NCBI GenBank assembly: GCA_949128115.1
Contig: OX421961.1
Span: 108,360,363-108,424,362, forward strand
Length of the DNA stretch: 64,000 bases
Direction of reading: 5' to 3'
From: Anaspis maculata
Taxonomy: Eukaryota; Arthropoda; Insecta; Coleoptera; Scraptiidae
Position numbers and translations under genes: made by a program. Below, piece after piece: positions 1-11,569 of this stretch. The number at the start of each line of letters is the position of its first letter. Positions within the stretch are counted from its first letter, which is position 1. The notes beneath the pieces are model-generated. The model was given only the letters and a program-made list of their open reading frames with translations, was not told the origin of the DNA and ran no database searches.

Positions 1-476
1 GGCCATATTGAAATTTCTTATTAGTGGAACGATTGTCATGAAACTTGAAACTTACCCTTGTCTAGTACGATCATTCTTATTTTCAAGCCAAATTTCATGA
101 TTGCCCCACCATCTTGGCCGCCATATTGAAATCTCTTATAAGTGGAAGGATTTTCATGAAACTTGAGAGTTACGCTTGTCTCGTACGATCATTCCTATTT
201 TCAAGCTGAGTTTCATAATTCTGCCGCCATCTTGGCCGCCATATTGAAATCTCTTGTTAGTGGAACGATTTTCATGAAACTTGGAACTTACCCTTGTCTA
301 GTACGATCATTTTGATTTTCAAGCCGAATTTCATGATTCTGTCGATATTTTGGCCGCCATATTGCAATTTCTTGCCCAAGACGGTAGAACCCTAATCACT
401 TAACATCTTGCGTTCACTAATCCTCCAAAAAGGAAGTGCGCTACTGAGCCTCATGCCCATGAGGCATATTCGCTTG
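1..476. repeat. ~119-bp tandem repeat (about four units) plus tail, left copy
   Basis: Units recur with a period of about 119 bp; each carries 'ggccgccatattg', 'ttcatgaaacttg' and 'gtacgatcatt'. The tail from about 370 contains 'aggaagtgcgctactgagcc' and the small palindrome 'ctcatgcccatgag'. The whole block reappears as a reverse complement at 62956-63445 with very few differences. No coding potential is seen. Confidence 0.85.
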
Positions 477-477
477 T

Positions 478-1652
478 TATATCATTTACTCGAGTTTCGG
501 CTAATTAAATATATAAAGCCATTTTCAAAAATAATGTGACATAGCATAGAACTTTATGTCTAAGTAATGATGTAACAATGAAGAATAGACGTAACAGGTA
601 AAACAACAAAAGAAAATGAAGGAAAGGATTATAAAATTGGGAGTAGAGCTGGTATAATGTAGATATTGTCAAAATCGGTTTGTTCGTTGAGGAGGCTATC
701 TGGGTCAAGATTGTATTGTTTTTTTATTTGCAAAATTTCAGAAAATTCAATTAGGTGTCTGTTGTCAAGTTTTTGGATTGGTTTCAAACAATTAAAAGCA
801 AAATCATGGCCCTCGGCAACTACTTGTCTTGTAAAGTTTGATTTTATATCGAACGCAGGTAGTTCCCTGCGGTGCTCATTTAGTCTAATTTTGAAAGATC
901 TTATTGTGCGTCCTATATATATTTTGCCGCAAGAACAAGTTAATTTGTAGACTCCACTAGAATTTAGAGGGTCAATGGGGTCTTTGGTTTTTACTAAATG
1001 GGAGCTTAAAGTGAAAGGTGTTTTGAAACTAATATTGATGTTAAATTGTTTAAAGAAACGTGAAATTGAAGTGGAGATGTTGCCAAAATAAGATAAAGAA
1101 AAATAATTCTTTTGAGTTTTTTCTTGAGTCAAGCTGAAATTGTTTTTTATTTGATGTTTTAAGAGCTTTTTCTTGTAAAAAGATTCGAAGACTGCTTGGG
1201 GAAATGCATTGTTGGATGCAATTTGTCTTATGATATTGAGTTCAGCTATAAACTAAACAGCTAAACTACCTGCGTTCGATATAAAATCAAACTTTACAAG
1301 ACATGTAGTTGCCGAGGGCCTTGATTTTGCTTTTAATTGTTTGAAACCAATCCAAAAACTTGACAACAGACACCTAATTGAATTTTCTGAAATTTTGCAA
1401 ATAAAAAAACAATACAATCTTGACCCAGATAGCCTCCTCAACGAACAAACCGATTTTGACAATATCTACATTATACCAGCTCTACTCCCAATTTTATAAT
1501 CCTTTCCTTCATTTTCTTTTGTTGTTTTACCTGTTACGTCTATTCTTCATTGTTACATCATTACTTAGACATAAAGTTCTATGCTATGTCACATTATTTT
1601 TGAAAATGGCTTTATATATTTAATTAGCCGAAACTCGAGTAAATGATATAAA
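478..1652 (-). mobile_element. Penelope-like element remnant with inverted terminal arms
   Basis: The block is bounded by two near-identical inverted arms, about 478-863 and 1266-1652. Between and within the left arm lies the C-terminal coding part of a Penelope-like retroelement on the - strand. The right arm repeats, in the opposite orientation, the last ~80 codons plus the 3' flank. No reverse transcriptase domain is present, so the copy is severely 5'-truncated. Inverted terminal structures are known for Penelope-like elements; here the repeated part includes coding sequence. Confidence 0.75.
629..1252 (-). pseudogene. Penelope-like element pol, C-terminal GIY-YIG endonuclease domain (truncated)
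   Basis: The frame is open on the - strand from about 1252 (in-frame TAG just upstream) to the stop at 629. It reads ELNIIRQIASNN...FPQAVF near its start, a segment typical of the region after the RT domain. The nuclease core follows: SGVYKLTCSCGKIYIGRT, with GVY and YIG motifs and paired cysteines, then RSFKIRLNEHRRE, with the conserved Arg and an H in the family's usual place. It ends in an acidic helix region and NIYIIPALLPIL. In intact elements the GIY-YIG domain nicks target DNA for target-primed reverse transcription. The RT domain is missing, so this copy cannot act alone. A second, inverted partial copy of the same coding end lies at about 1266-1497 (+). Confidence 0.8.
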
Positions 1653-4367
1653 AAACAAGTGGAGAAGACTGATTTACTACAACTTTAAATTGAAAAAAAA
1701 TTTGCTCCTCAAAATTGTGGATTTTTAATTCACGATATTTTCACGTTGAATACATCAATGTTCGAAATTTTTAATAGGATCGATAACTGCAACTATTTCA
1801 CGCATTTAAATCAGGCATTCGACATAATTATCATTTCTTGAACACTATAAAATCGAGTTGGTTTGACGTTCGGGGTAAGCCAGCTTGAAACTGAAAATTA
1901 AGGCTATACCCGCGGGAAAGTGGCTGTTGTTATATTATTATTAATTCAATGTAGAGTGCTTTTTTTTCGGAAGCTAGAAAATTGTTTTGGCTACAAAAAG
2001 AAACCTTAAAAGATAGAATCAAAGCGATATTACAGCTACAATACAATTTTTCAAAGTGCGCGGAGATATTTTTGAGTGACATTTAAGACTTCGACATTTT
2101 TTTCAATAAAAATATTTTTTTCACCTTGTTACCACTTTCCTCGCGTTTGTGATATGATAGTCTTGTGCAGAAAGATCCAAATAATTCATCCAATCGTAAA
2201 TCCAAATGATTATTGCATTAAACAGAAAAATAACCCAAATTGAAAAACCGCTTTATTTTGGTCCCAAAATCACGCTTTTCTGCCGAAAATTGCTCGAAAC
2301 ATTGTTTAATCAGAATTTGAAGGTCATAATCGGATTTGTAAGGTCAGATTTAGTGGGAAACGATACCCAACATGCCAGCATTATCTCAATATTAATGAAA
2401 ACCAAATATCTTGCACAGGTCACCAATTGCCCCCCTCCCGGGCTCCCCTCACGGGAACCATAGACGTCTGGTTTGTCATTAAGTTCCACTTATACCCCAA
2501 TGTATCCAAATATGATAAATTTGAAGCAACTGACTAGATTGCTTTTGTCCTAGAATTTTTTTAATGAAAATTTTGCCCCGCCCCCCTCAAAAATTATGAC
2601 GCACACGGAGAAAAGTTGGGGACTTTTAGTATGTTGTTCAGTAAGGTTTAGTGGATATGATACCGTGAAGATTGCACGTGGATTAATTTGTTTCATGTCA
2701 AATGCTAAAAAGCCTGGGCTATTTATGAATTTTCAAAATTTCTCCTGACCAACTCGCTTTTGTAGCAGGGCTCCATTCAAAAATCCATTTCTGATCGAGG
2801 ATCGACTTCTTTGGAAAACTCCAACTGATATCGAAAGTAGACTGAATTGGGCGTCGTGTAGGCCTGTTTTCAAAATCGACACGGTTTTGGTTTTCCGACG
2901 GTAATTTTTTCAAAATGAAATTTGCATATTCCGTGAATTTGAAAAAACGCAGTGCAAACTTCGACATGCGGTGAGCCAGATCGTGGGTGAGCCCCACGAA
3001 ATATTCATTTGAGGTGCAGACATGATTAAAATGAAAGTTTGAGAAAAGAGTGAATTAATTTTTGGAGGAAAAATTTTTTTAATCGGACTCACGGTTTTCG
3101 AGTTTTTCTCTCTGGAAAAACAGCAAATTTTCCAACTTTCAATCCCGTGAACAGATTTCCACCTTTTTTTTAAACAAGAGGTGACTGGTTCTCTAACATT
3201 TTCCAATTTTTTTCCCAATTTCCGGGAATTTTCCATTTGAAAATGTATAACTGGCCTGAGTTATCGAGACCGGACTTGAATGATGGAGTTCAAAGTGAAG
3301 CCTTGATTGACGATTTCTACAATAAGATGATTTGGAATAAGATTTGAGGTATTCACGGAAAATTCAAATTTTCCTGACAAAACTTTCAATTTCCTGTAAG
3401 TTATTTTTAATCTTTTTCTCTAATTCCAACTTTCTACCCGAAAGGACGTTTCGAACAAAAATTTACATAGGTTCCTGGATACTGGTCGGGAAAGTTTTGG
3501 GGTGACACAACCGATTTTTTTTCATTTAGCATCACTAAAAACTTTGAGGTGCTCTTTCCGAGTTTCTACTTTTTATTTCGTATTATTTCTATTCGTACAT
3601 ATTGAAAAAATGGCGCCCAAAAATTTATTTATTTATTTTTTGTCAAATGTGAGGTCGACACGTTTACATGCAATGAAAGCTCATTCAATTTCCTACAATT
3701 TGAATCCCTGATGTCGTTATATAGTTCCCTTTCGTGGCCAACGAGCTGGAACTTTTGCGCAAAAAGAAATCCCTGAAGCATCCACTTTTGTCATCTAATC
3801 AGCATGTAAGTTGATCCCAGCTCCACGTCGTAGCCAAATTAACCATAAATAACGATAAGTTGTCAACCACAGACCACAGATCATTGATATTCAGAAAATT
3901 AATAATGGCAATGATTGTTGTGCAACTACAGGGTGAACTCCAAGGGCAATTTTGTCTTTTTGGGCACCATTTCTACAAAATTACGGCCAAAACAACAGCG
4001 ATACAAAGTGGAAGAGTGGATATTCTGAAAGCTCACCCCAAATTCAGTACAGAGTTCTAAGTATATCGGATAACCTCGACCCCCAAATGCTACATCACCT
4101 TAGGTAATACCTTTCTAAAGTCAGTTTGTCTGTACAGTACCAGTACACTTTGTAGTTACACAAACTAACATCATCCATCATGATCGATTTTCTAAGTTTT
4201 TATGATCTATTGTTGATGGTTAATAGCCTCATTGTGGTGTCTGGATGTTAGATGGTAGGTCCATCCAAGTACTGGGACCGACAAGCGCAAGCGCACGATT
4301 ACCTGAACTCTGTCTTCAACACTTCAACCCCCGATGCAGGTTTAGACGGGTGCACGCCCTGCGCCTG
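1653..4367. other. Non-coding stretch, nothing recognised
   Basis: AT-rich sequence with only short, unconserved open frames. No protein family, tRNA, long repeat or inverted arm was recognised. Confidence 0.5.
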
Positions 4368-4369
4368 TA

Positions 4370-4534
4370 TAGACAATACAAATAGAAAAGACCATAATGC
4401 CGTCACGGATTTTTACAGTTGCGTAGGAACCAGGCGAGTCCTTCATTCAAAAAAAGGTTGGCTGATTTTTGATGCCCCAATATCCGTGACGACGGTGGTG
4501 ATAAACATATGGTCTTCTCTATTTGTATTGTCTA
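4370..4534. mobile_element. 165-bp MITE, family B, copy 1 (TA target duplication)
   Basis: The terminal inverted repeats start TAGACAATACAAATAGAAAA and extend about 26 bp, with TA on both sides (4368-4369 and 4535-4536). An almost identical copy lies at 25136-25301. The TA duplication and short length point to a non-autonomous Tc1/mariner-type element; no transposase is encoded. Confidence 0.9.
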
Positions 4535-4536
4535 TA

Positions 4537-5566
4537 CGTTCCTGATTTTGTCGGCCTCCCAGACTGCGTTGTCGGTTTAGGAGTTTCAGCCGGCTTAGAA
4601 TCAAATGAGACCCGCCAGCGACTCGCCCACTGACACTACCCATCGACGGTCACCTATCCAACTTTTGACCGCGCAGAGCGTTGCTGCAGTTTATCACCCG
4701 ACTGGAGCGGTGCTCTACACGCTATGCCCTCCTCAATCAATTTCATTGTTGAGGTAGATAGTCAACATGGAAAATTTTTGGATTTTCCTTTGCACAGGTG
4801 ACTTTGACTTAAGCGAAATATGTATTTGCAATTGCTTCTATCACCACGTCTAGGGCTTGATAACCAACATATATATAAACATATATATAAACATTGTTAA
4901 ACGCCTTTCTTTCTTTATTATTGAAACAGAATTTCAATCGTGTGCACCATCACTTGAAAATGTGTGATGGTTCAACGATCCTTAGTTGTATCAGTTGTAA
5001 TTCTTCTGGTCGGTTTGAAGAAACTAGGCCAATTTCACCATTGATAGAAAAACTGCCTCATAAAGCCTTTTACACTACACTATGGAAAAATATCAAATGT
5101 CAAGTGCGTTCCCATGAGCTGGGGTATACCTGAATCAAAAGGACTTTTAGTCCTAGTTAGTGCAAAAGATATGGGCACAAAAGTTACACATTTCAACAGT
5201 AAAGAATAGTTATATACCTACACGGCGAGCAGCCTTTTGTGGATGTCAATGCACCTGATTTAACAGGTTAGAGGGAACCCCTAACTTGCATTTCAATGGT
5301 TACCTACCGAATCTATTGTTCCCTTGAATTCCGAAAAATATTTGATATTATTGTATCCACCGTTAATTACTAAAATATCACATGACAAAAAAATTGAAGG
5401 TGTATACCGTAGTTATCTGGTAGGTATAGGTATACGTATTTGTTTCACTTCCAATATACCTATAGGTATATGCAATATATACCTACCCAGTATGCACCTA
5501 TAGCATATTATTAATTTCTTAATTTAAATGATAAACACAGTAAATACTGATAACAAGTATTCATTA
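4537..5566. other. Non-coding stretch
   Basis: No gene recognised. It contains short direct repeats of 'catatatataaa' near 4870 and many 'taggtat'/'ataccta' strings from 5200 to 5500. Confidence 0.5.
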
Positions 5567-6154
5567 TACAGGGTGTTTCAGGGATGATAGCAAAAAATTT
5601 AACTGTGGGTAGATCTCGTCAAAATATGACGAAAACCTATATACCTTTTTGCAAAGTTCGGCCTAATGACGAAGATACAGTCCTCCAAAGTTCACTTTTT
5701 TCGGATTTCAAAAATTTGTAACTCAGGAACGTTCCGACAAATTCAGCTTTAATCCAGCAAAAACCAGTTTGTCATGATTATCCATCAACCTGCCAAATTT
5801 GGGAAGAATCCAACCAGTGGTGTAGGAGTTATGAGGGTTGATAATTTGGAAGCATCCGAAGAAAAGTTGACTCAAGGTGACCCCTCATAACTTCTTCGCC
5901 ACTGATTGGATTTTCTCCAAATTTGGCAGGTTGATAGATAATTATGACAAACCAACTTATGCTGAATTAAAGCTGAATTTGTCGGAACGTTCCTGAGTTA
6001 CAAATTTTTGAAATGCGAAAAAAGTGAACTTTGGAGGGCTGTATCTTCGTTAATAGGCCGAACTTTGCAAAATAGTATATAGGTTTTCGTCATATTGTGA
6101 CGAGATCTACTCACAGTTAAATTTTTTGCTATCATCCCTGAAACACCCCGTATA
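5567..6154. repeat. 588-bp foldback (palindromic) element FB1
   Basis: Two arms of about 285 bp (5567-5853 and 5868-6154) are near-perfect reverse complements around a very short centre. The left end is TACAGGGTGTTTCAGGGATG and the right end is its complement with one change (CACCCCGTA). TATA lies at the outer edges. No protein is encoded. Transcribed, it would fold into one long hairpin. Confidence 0.9.
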
Positions 6155-7275
6155 GTGATAATGTCATTGCTAGGTAGATCCCTCTTGTTGAATACTTTCA
6201 TCAGAAACAAGGAAAGAAAAATACAAGAACTCTTTTTTTAATAGTTTTCTTGCAATTATTACACAAACAAATCTGCTTTCGACGTGTTAGACTGAAAGTA
6301 GGTACTCAAAGTACACAGATACTGGATGCATACCTACTAGTGATGAGTGCATAATAGTTATTGAAAGCAGTCTATAAGTAAGTATACTTACTCTTACTAT
6401 ACTGTGTTAGTTTGAGGTAGGATAATGGATTGATTGCAAATGAATCAACGATGACGTTAAGGTATAAACGATTCCTTAAGGTACCTATCTAAATACTCGA
6501 GAAAGTCTGAGCACTCTGAGCGGATGCATGGCTGTTTGGGACATGTGATTAAAAAGTCCAATATATTTCGGCATGAAACAAAGGGCAGTGTGGTCCACTA
6601 GAATAATAATTTCGAAGCAGAGGACTGCAACCCCCTGCAGCTTAACTGAGCCGCCAAAAGCAAAGTGTCAGGCAGAACGTTAACTAACAACCCAAATAGG
6701 TCGTAGGTACCTACCTACTTCTATACCTACACATGATCATGATATGCCATAGCATCCGGTCGCTTTTGATTAGAATTTTGTTATCCTTCGCCTTTAGCGC
6801 GAAAGCATAAGAAACCTTCGCCTTTAGCACGAAAGCATAAAAAACTTGGAGAGTTTTTCCTATTTGCCCATGGATTCCTACCGATAATATCATAGTTTAT
6901 AAATCGTTAATGAAGGGTTCTGCATATCAACTCTCGCCAGTCAGAGGCACTAACAATTCAAAAAGAAGAGGAGATCCAAACGTACGGTTAAGCGTCAAAC
7001 CCGGAGAAGAATGGCGGATGCGCTGCAAAAACGGTAGACTCCGACTCCACAGTAGATATCTCACATGAAAATATGTTGAGTGTTGCATTCAATGCAGCAA
7101 GCAAGCCAAGCCACTTGGCACATTGTTATTGGACTCATGAGGTGAATTTTGTCCAAAGCTCTTTCGATTTCATCTCTTATAAGTGAAATTTGGGCATGGT
7201 TAGATAGCCACAGATAATCCACCTTTCCTGCAAGAGAAATCACTTACTTCGCATACCTATACCTGTGAGCGCAGG
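6155..7275. other. Non-coding stretch with a 31-bp tandem duplication
   Basis: No gene recognised. At about 6787-6845 a 31-bp unit with core 'ccttcgcctttagc' and 'cgaaagcataa' occurs twice in tandem. Confidence 0.5.
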
Positions 7276-7693
7276 CTCCCGCTCAGGGCCGTCTAAAACA
7301 GGCGTGCAACTCGTGCATGGCACAAGGACGGCCAGATTCAGGGGGCGGCGGCCGCCCCAATGCGTTTTTCCCTATTTTTTATTTTTTACTTTTTATATTT
7401 TACCTCCGCGGCCGCCCCTGAACATTCCTATTTTTTTTTGCTTTTCATATTTCACGCCTTTGGCCCGGCCGCCCCGTAGCTATTATATTTGTTGTTTTAA
7501 GGATAATGCCGAGGATAATGCTGACGTTACCAGTCACATCACAGTCGCAACGGACGAGAGAAGTTTCTCAAAGCTAAAAATGATAAAAAAAAAACTACTT
7601 GCGGTCTACTATGATCCAGGAGCGTTTGACAAAGTCAGTAATCTCTACTGAACATATGCTATTTTGAACCAGTTGAATTTGTCAGATTAATCT

Positions 7694-7832
7694 CGGGTTC
7701 CACAAAACTTTTATCAACGCGATAACTTTATCACTCTGATAGTAACTAAGCAACTGGCCATCCTATTGGCTGGTGCATAGCAACTCTCAGCGTGATAGAT
7801 TCAATCTGCTCTTAAAATTTTGGTGGAACCCG
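7694..7832. repeat. Short TIR element (~139 bp) inside the hAT copy
   Basis: 'cgggttccacaaaa' at the left and 'ttttggtggaacccg' at the right form imperfect inverted termini around an AT-rich body. Similar 'gttccacaaaa' termini occur near 32054 and 32273. No coding capacity. Confidence 0.5.
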
Positions 7833-8642
7833 AAGACAATAAGAGAGTTCACCGAAGTTAAGGCCCGCTAAGTCAAATTTTCATAATATTATATTCTAGT
7901 TTATACATTGTAGGTACTCACTATGTATTTGTGAACTTTCGTTTATTTGTTCATTTGATTATTAAAATTTATAATATCGTTACTGTGTACCTACTTAAGA
8001 AAAATTCTGGTTCAAAATGCGAAAATTTCAATTCTAGTCTCTGTTTCTGTTATTTTCATAAAATAAGATTTGAATTAAAAGAGCTATGTATACAGGGTGA
8101 GTCATTGATATGGGCGAGCTCAATTACACCTACGCCATTGATGATATCGAAATGAACCAAACGGCACTTTGAACGGGAGGTCAAAGTGCAGTTTGTAAAA
8201 TTATTTTGCTCTATACAGGGTGCCCCATTTTTGCAGAGCAGTTTTTGAACGAGCTTTTTTGAATGGCATCCTCTGTATATTTTTGCGTATTTAGATTTGC
8301 CCTTTCTCAGACATCACAAAATTCATTTAGTTTTTGCAATTCGCTTCAACCGTTCAGAAGTTACTATTTTTTTTCCAAAAATTAATGCGTTTGTAGGCAG
8401 TTACTAAATAAATCGCAAGGCACTTAGTTTTCAGGTTATCAAGTTGACACTTTGCTCATGTTTAAGCAATAGCATAGGCTATCTTCTGGTGGTAATATCG
8501 CCTATTTCTGTTCTGGCATCACCTTACTGTGACACATTAATTTTGGTAAACTTTAAATGGCCATAGCTTCATTTTTTCAAATAGCACCCCCTGTTTTTAG
8601 CGCATTTTCCATCTTGATGAAAATCGCTATTGCAACCGCTTT

Positions 8643-8664
8643 GTCCGTCCGTCCGTCCGTCCGT
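8643..8664. repeat. (GTCC)n microsatellite
   Basis: About five perfect repeats of 'gtcc' at the left side of the insertion within FB2. Confidence 0.9.
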
Positions 8665-8799
8665 TCCTCGAACTCCTCCCAAACTAGACGACCTAGCTTT
8701 CTAATTTTTTCGCTGTTACATAGCTGCCACTCCCAAAGGAGGGCTAGGCTATATTGTGTGTCCATATTGCGCCGCCAACATAGAGAAAACCGCCCCCGA

Positions 8800-9890
8800 T
8801 AAACTTGAAATAACATAATATTGCACTTTCTACCAGACCTGATGCTCTAGTGTTCTCATTTTTTGAATAATACATAGTTGCCACTTATAAACGTAAGTCA
8901 AGAAACATTGCGTCTTCAATATGCGCCGCCAACATGAAAAAACTGCTAAAAACCGCCCCCAATCACTTTAAAATGAAAAACATAAACCCGAAGACATAGC
9001 GATCTGATTCTTTCGGTATATAAATAGCTGACTAAAAATGGGAAAGGATAGGCTACTTTTGATTAGTCGCCGCCCCCAGATTCCGCCCCCAAACGATACA
9101 AAAGTGCCACTTTCACAAATGTTACTGATTGAGATGTTCCCTTGAACATTTAGGAATTGCCAACTCAAATTGTGCAACATTTTCTCAGCCGAACGCTGCC
9201 GCTCCCACACGCCGCCCCCAAAGTAAGAGATAAATTAAAAACATGAACCCAAAGACATAGCGATCTAAGTTTTTCGCTATATGGATAGCTGACTGAAAAT
9301 GGAGAAGGATAGGCTACTTTTGATATGGCGCCGCCTCCAGCTTCCGCCCCCAAAAGAAAGAAGTGCAACTTTCAACAATTTTCACTGATTTAGCTGATAA
9401 TGTTACCTCGAACATTTAGAAACTCTTGACTCAAACTGTGCAAGAATTTCTTTGCCAAACTCTGCCGCTCCCACGCGCCGCCCCCAAAGTAAGAGATGAA
9501 TTAAAAACATAATCCCGAAGACATAACGATCTAATTCTTTCGCTAAATGGATAGCCAACTAAAAATGGGAAAGAATAGGCTACTTTTGATATGGCGCCGC
9601 CTCCAACTTCCACCCCCAAAAGAGAAAAATTGAAACTTTCAATAATTTCCACTGATTTACATTATAATGTTACCTCAAACATTCAGAAACTCCCAACTCA
9701 AACTATGGAAGAATTTCTTCGCCAAACTCTGCCGCTCCCACACGCCGCCCCCAAAGTAAAGGATAAATGGAAAACATAAACCCGAAGACATAGCGATCTA
9801 TAATTCTCTCGCTATATGGATAGCCGACTTTAAATGGGAAAGAATAGACTACTGTTGATTAGTCGCCGCTCCCAGCTCCCGCCCTCAAAC
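8800..9890. repeat. Minisatellite with ~266-bp period, about four units
   Basis: The marker 'gccgcccccaaagtaa' occurs at 9211, 9477 and 9744 (spacing 266 and 267), with a diverged first unit beginning near 8945. Each unit holds 'gacatagcgatct', a 'ttcgctatatggatagc' stretch and 'cctcgaacattta'. Frames inside are short and shift between units, so this is not coding. Confidence 0.85.
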
Positions 9891-11569
9891 AAAAAAATAT
9901 TGATGAGTGAAAGAATTTTCATTCAAATCTATTTCATTGGCATGTACCCCATTCTGATAACAAAATATCACAATGAGTTTCGAATGAAGAAAGTGGGCAA
10001 GGAATGGTGTTTCTCCTTCAACCGAATTTCTTTACGTTCACAATATGCCTCTTTGAGAAAATGCGCTACTGAGACTCACGCACGTGAAGGCATACTTACT
10101 TGTTTATTCCTTATTCGTATCAAGCATCTCATTTCACATCTTTTTTACCTGAAATATTTTTTCTCAAAAGTTGATAGTTTGAAAAATGATTCGGTTTTTC
10201 TAAAAACTGGACACAAATTTCATCAATTGAACTTAGCGTACAATGAAAATCAACTAATTCTGACAACCAATGTCAAAGTGACTTCTATCGTACGTCACTT
10301 TTAAATTTTGACAAGAAACTATCAAGTGACAATAAAGAATGCTACGGAAAGCCTCTTTAATTATTCCTTGCATATTTTCCCTGGTATTGACTTAAGCTTC
10401 ATACATCCGGTCGTAAACAAAGCCCTGAAGAAAAAATCGGGTTAGTCAAGTCAGGTGACCTCGCAGGCCATGGCACCGGATCAAGTAATCAACTTAAAAA
10501 TCAAACTAATTCTAAATCTAAACTGCATCAACTAATTCTGACAACCAACGTCAATATGACTCCTATTGTACGTCACTTTCAAATTTTGACAAGAAATTAT
10601 TATGTGAAAATTAAAAAACTCAAAATGTCGGAACAAGGAACTGAACAATATCACTTATTGAGATAGTGCAATAAATCAATAGGTAGTGATAACATTTACT
10701 ACTACATTTGCAATCGTAAAAACTGTTCAAATTGACAAAATTTCTTGTCAAAATTTAAAAGTGACGTACAATAGAAGTCACTTTGACATTGGTTGTCAGA
10801 ATTAGTTGATTTTCATTGCACGCTAAGTTTAATCGATGAAATTTGTGCCCATTTTATAAAAACCGAATTATTTTTCAAACTATCAACTTTTGAGAAAAAA
10901 TATGGGAGGTAAAAAAAATGTGAAATGAAACGCTTGATACAAATAAGGAATAAAAAACAGGGAGTGTTATTTGAAAAAATGAAGTTATGGCCCTTCGAAG
11001 TTTACCAAAATCAATGTGTCACAGCAAGGTGATACCGAAACAGAAATAAGCGATATTACCGCCAAAAGATAGCCTATGCTATTGCTTAAACATGAGCAAA
11101 GTCCCAACTTGATAACCTAAAAACCAAGTGCCTTGCGAATCTTGCGATTTATTTAGTAACTACCCCTACAAACGCATTCATTTTTAGAAAAAAATTAATA
11201 ACTTCTGAACGGTTGAAGCGAATTGCAAAAACTAAACGAATTTGTGATGCCTGAGAAAAAGCAAATCTAAATATGCAAAAATATACAGGGGATGCCATTT
11301 AAAAAAGCTTGTTCAAAAACTGTTCTGCAAAAATGGGGCACCCTGTATAAAGCAAAATAATTTTACAAACTGCACTTTGACCTCCCGTTTGCAGTGCTGT
11401 TTGTTTCATTTCGATATCATTGATGGCGTAGGTGTAATTGAGCTCGCCCATATCAATGACTCACCCTCTGTATACAAAATTTGACATTAAAAAAAAATGG
11501 GAGAAGAGGGCGGCCTTAAAGTTTTTGCATGAGGGCGGCCAAATGTCCAGAGACGGCCCTGCTCCCGCT

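Larger units (their letters stand above)
8091..11474. repeat. Foldback element FB2 with an interrupted left arm
   Basis: The outer arms (about 8091-8596 and 10965-11474) are reverse complements, starting TACAGGGTGAGTCATTGATA and ending in its complement (with CACCCTCTGTA). The right arm runs straight on into 10735-10960. The matching left-arm sequence is at 10098-10325, separated by ~1.5 kb of unrelated minisatellite DNA. The left arm was therefore split by a later insertion. A third partial arm copy lies at about 10525-10610. Internal 'tacagggtgcccca' motifs mark a second boundary inside each arm. Confidence 0.85.
7284..11561. mobile_element. Non-autonomous hAT-type DNA transposon, 4278 bp, with 8-bp target duplication
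   Basis: The left terminus CAGGGCCGTCT (7284-7294) is the exact reverse complement of the right terminus AGACGGCCCTG (11551-11561). Immediately outside, CTCCCGCT stands at both 7276-7283 and 11562-11569. An 8-bp duplication plus CAGGG ends fits the hAT superfamily. Subterminal GC-rich 'gggcggc'/'gccgcccc' motifs lie near 7340 and 11510. No hAT transposase or dimerisation domain is readable inside, so the copy is non-autonomous. Its interior is mostly taken up by foldback FB2. Confidence 0.85.

Noticed and set aside
1..476. Regularly spaced repeats resembling a CRISPR array
   Set aside because: The ~119-bp units are repeated along their whole length with no unique spacers, in an intron-containing eukaryotic sequence.
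9834..10304. 156-codon frame on the + strand
   Set aside because: It runs from minisatellite DNA into a foldback arm (10098-10325), so the frame is a by-product of repeats.
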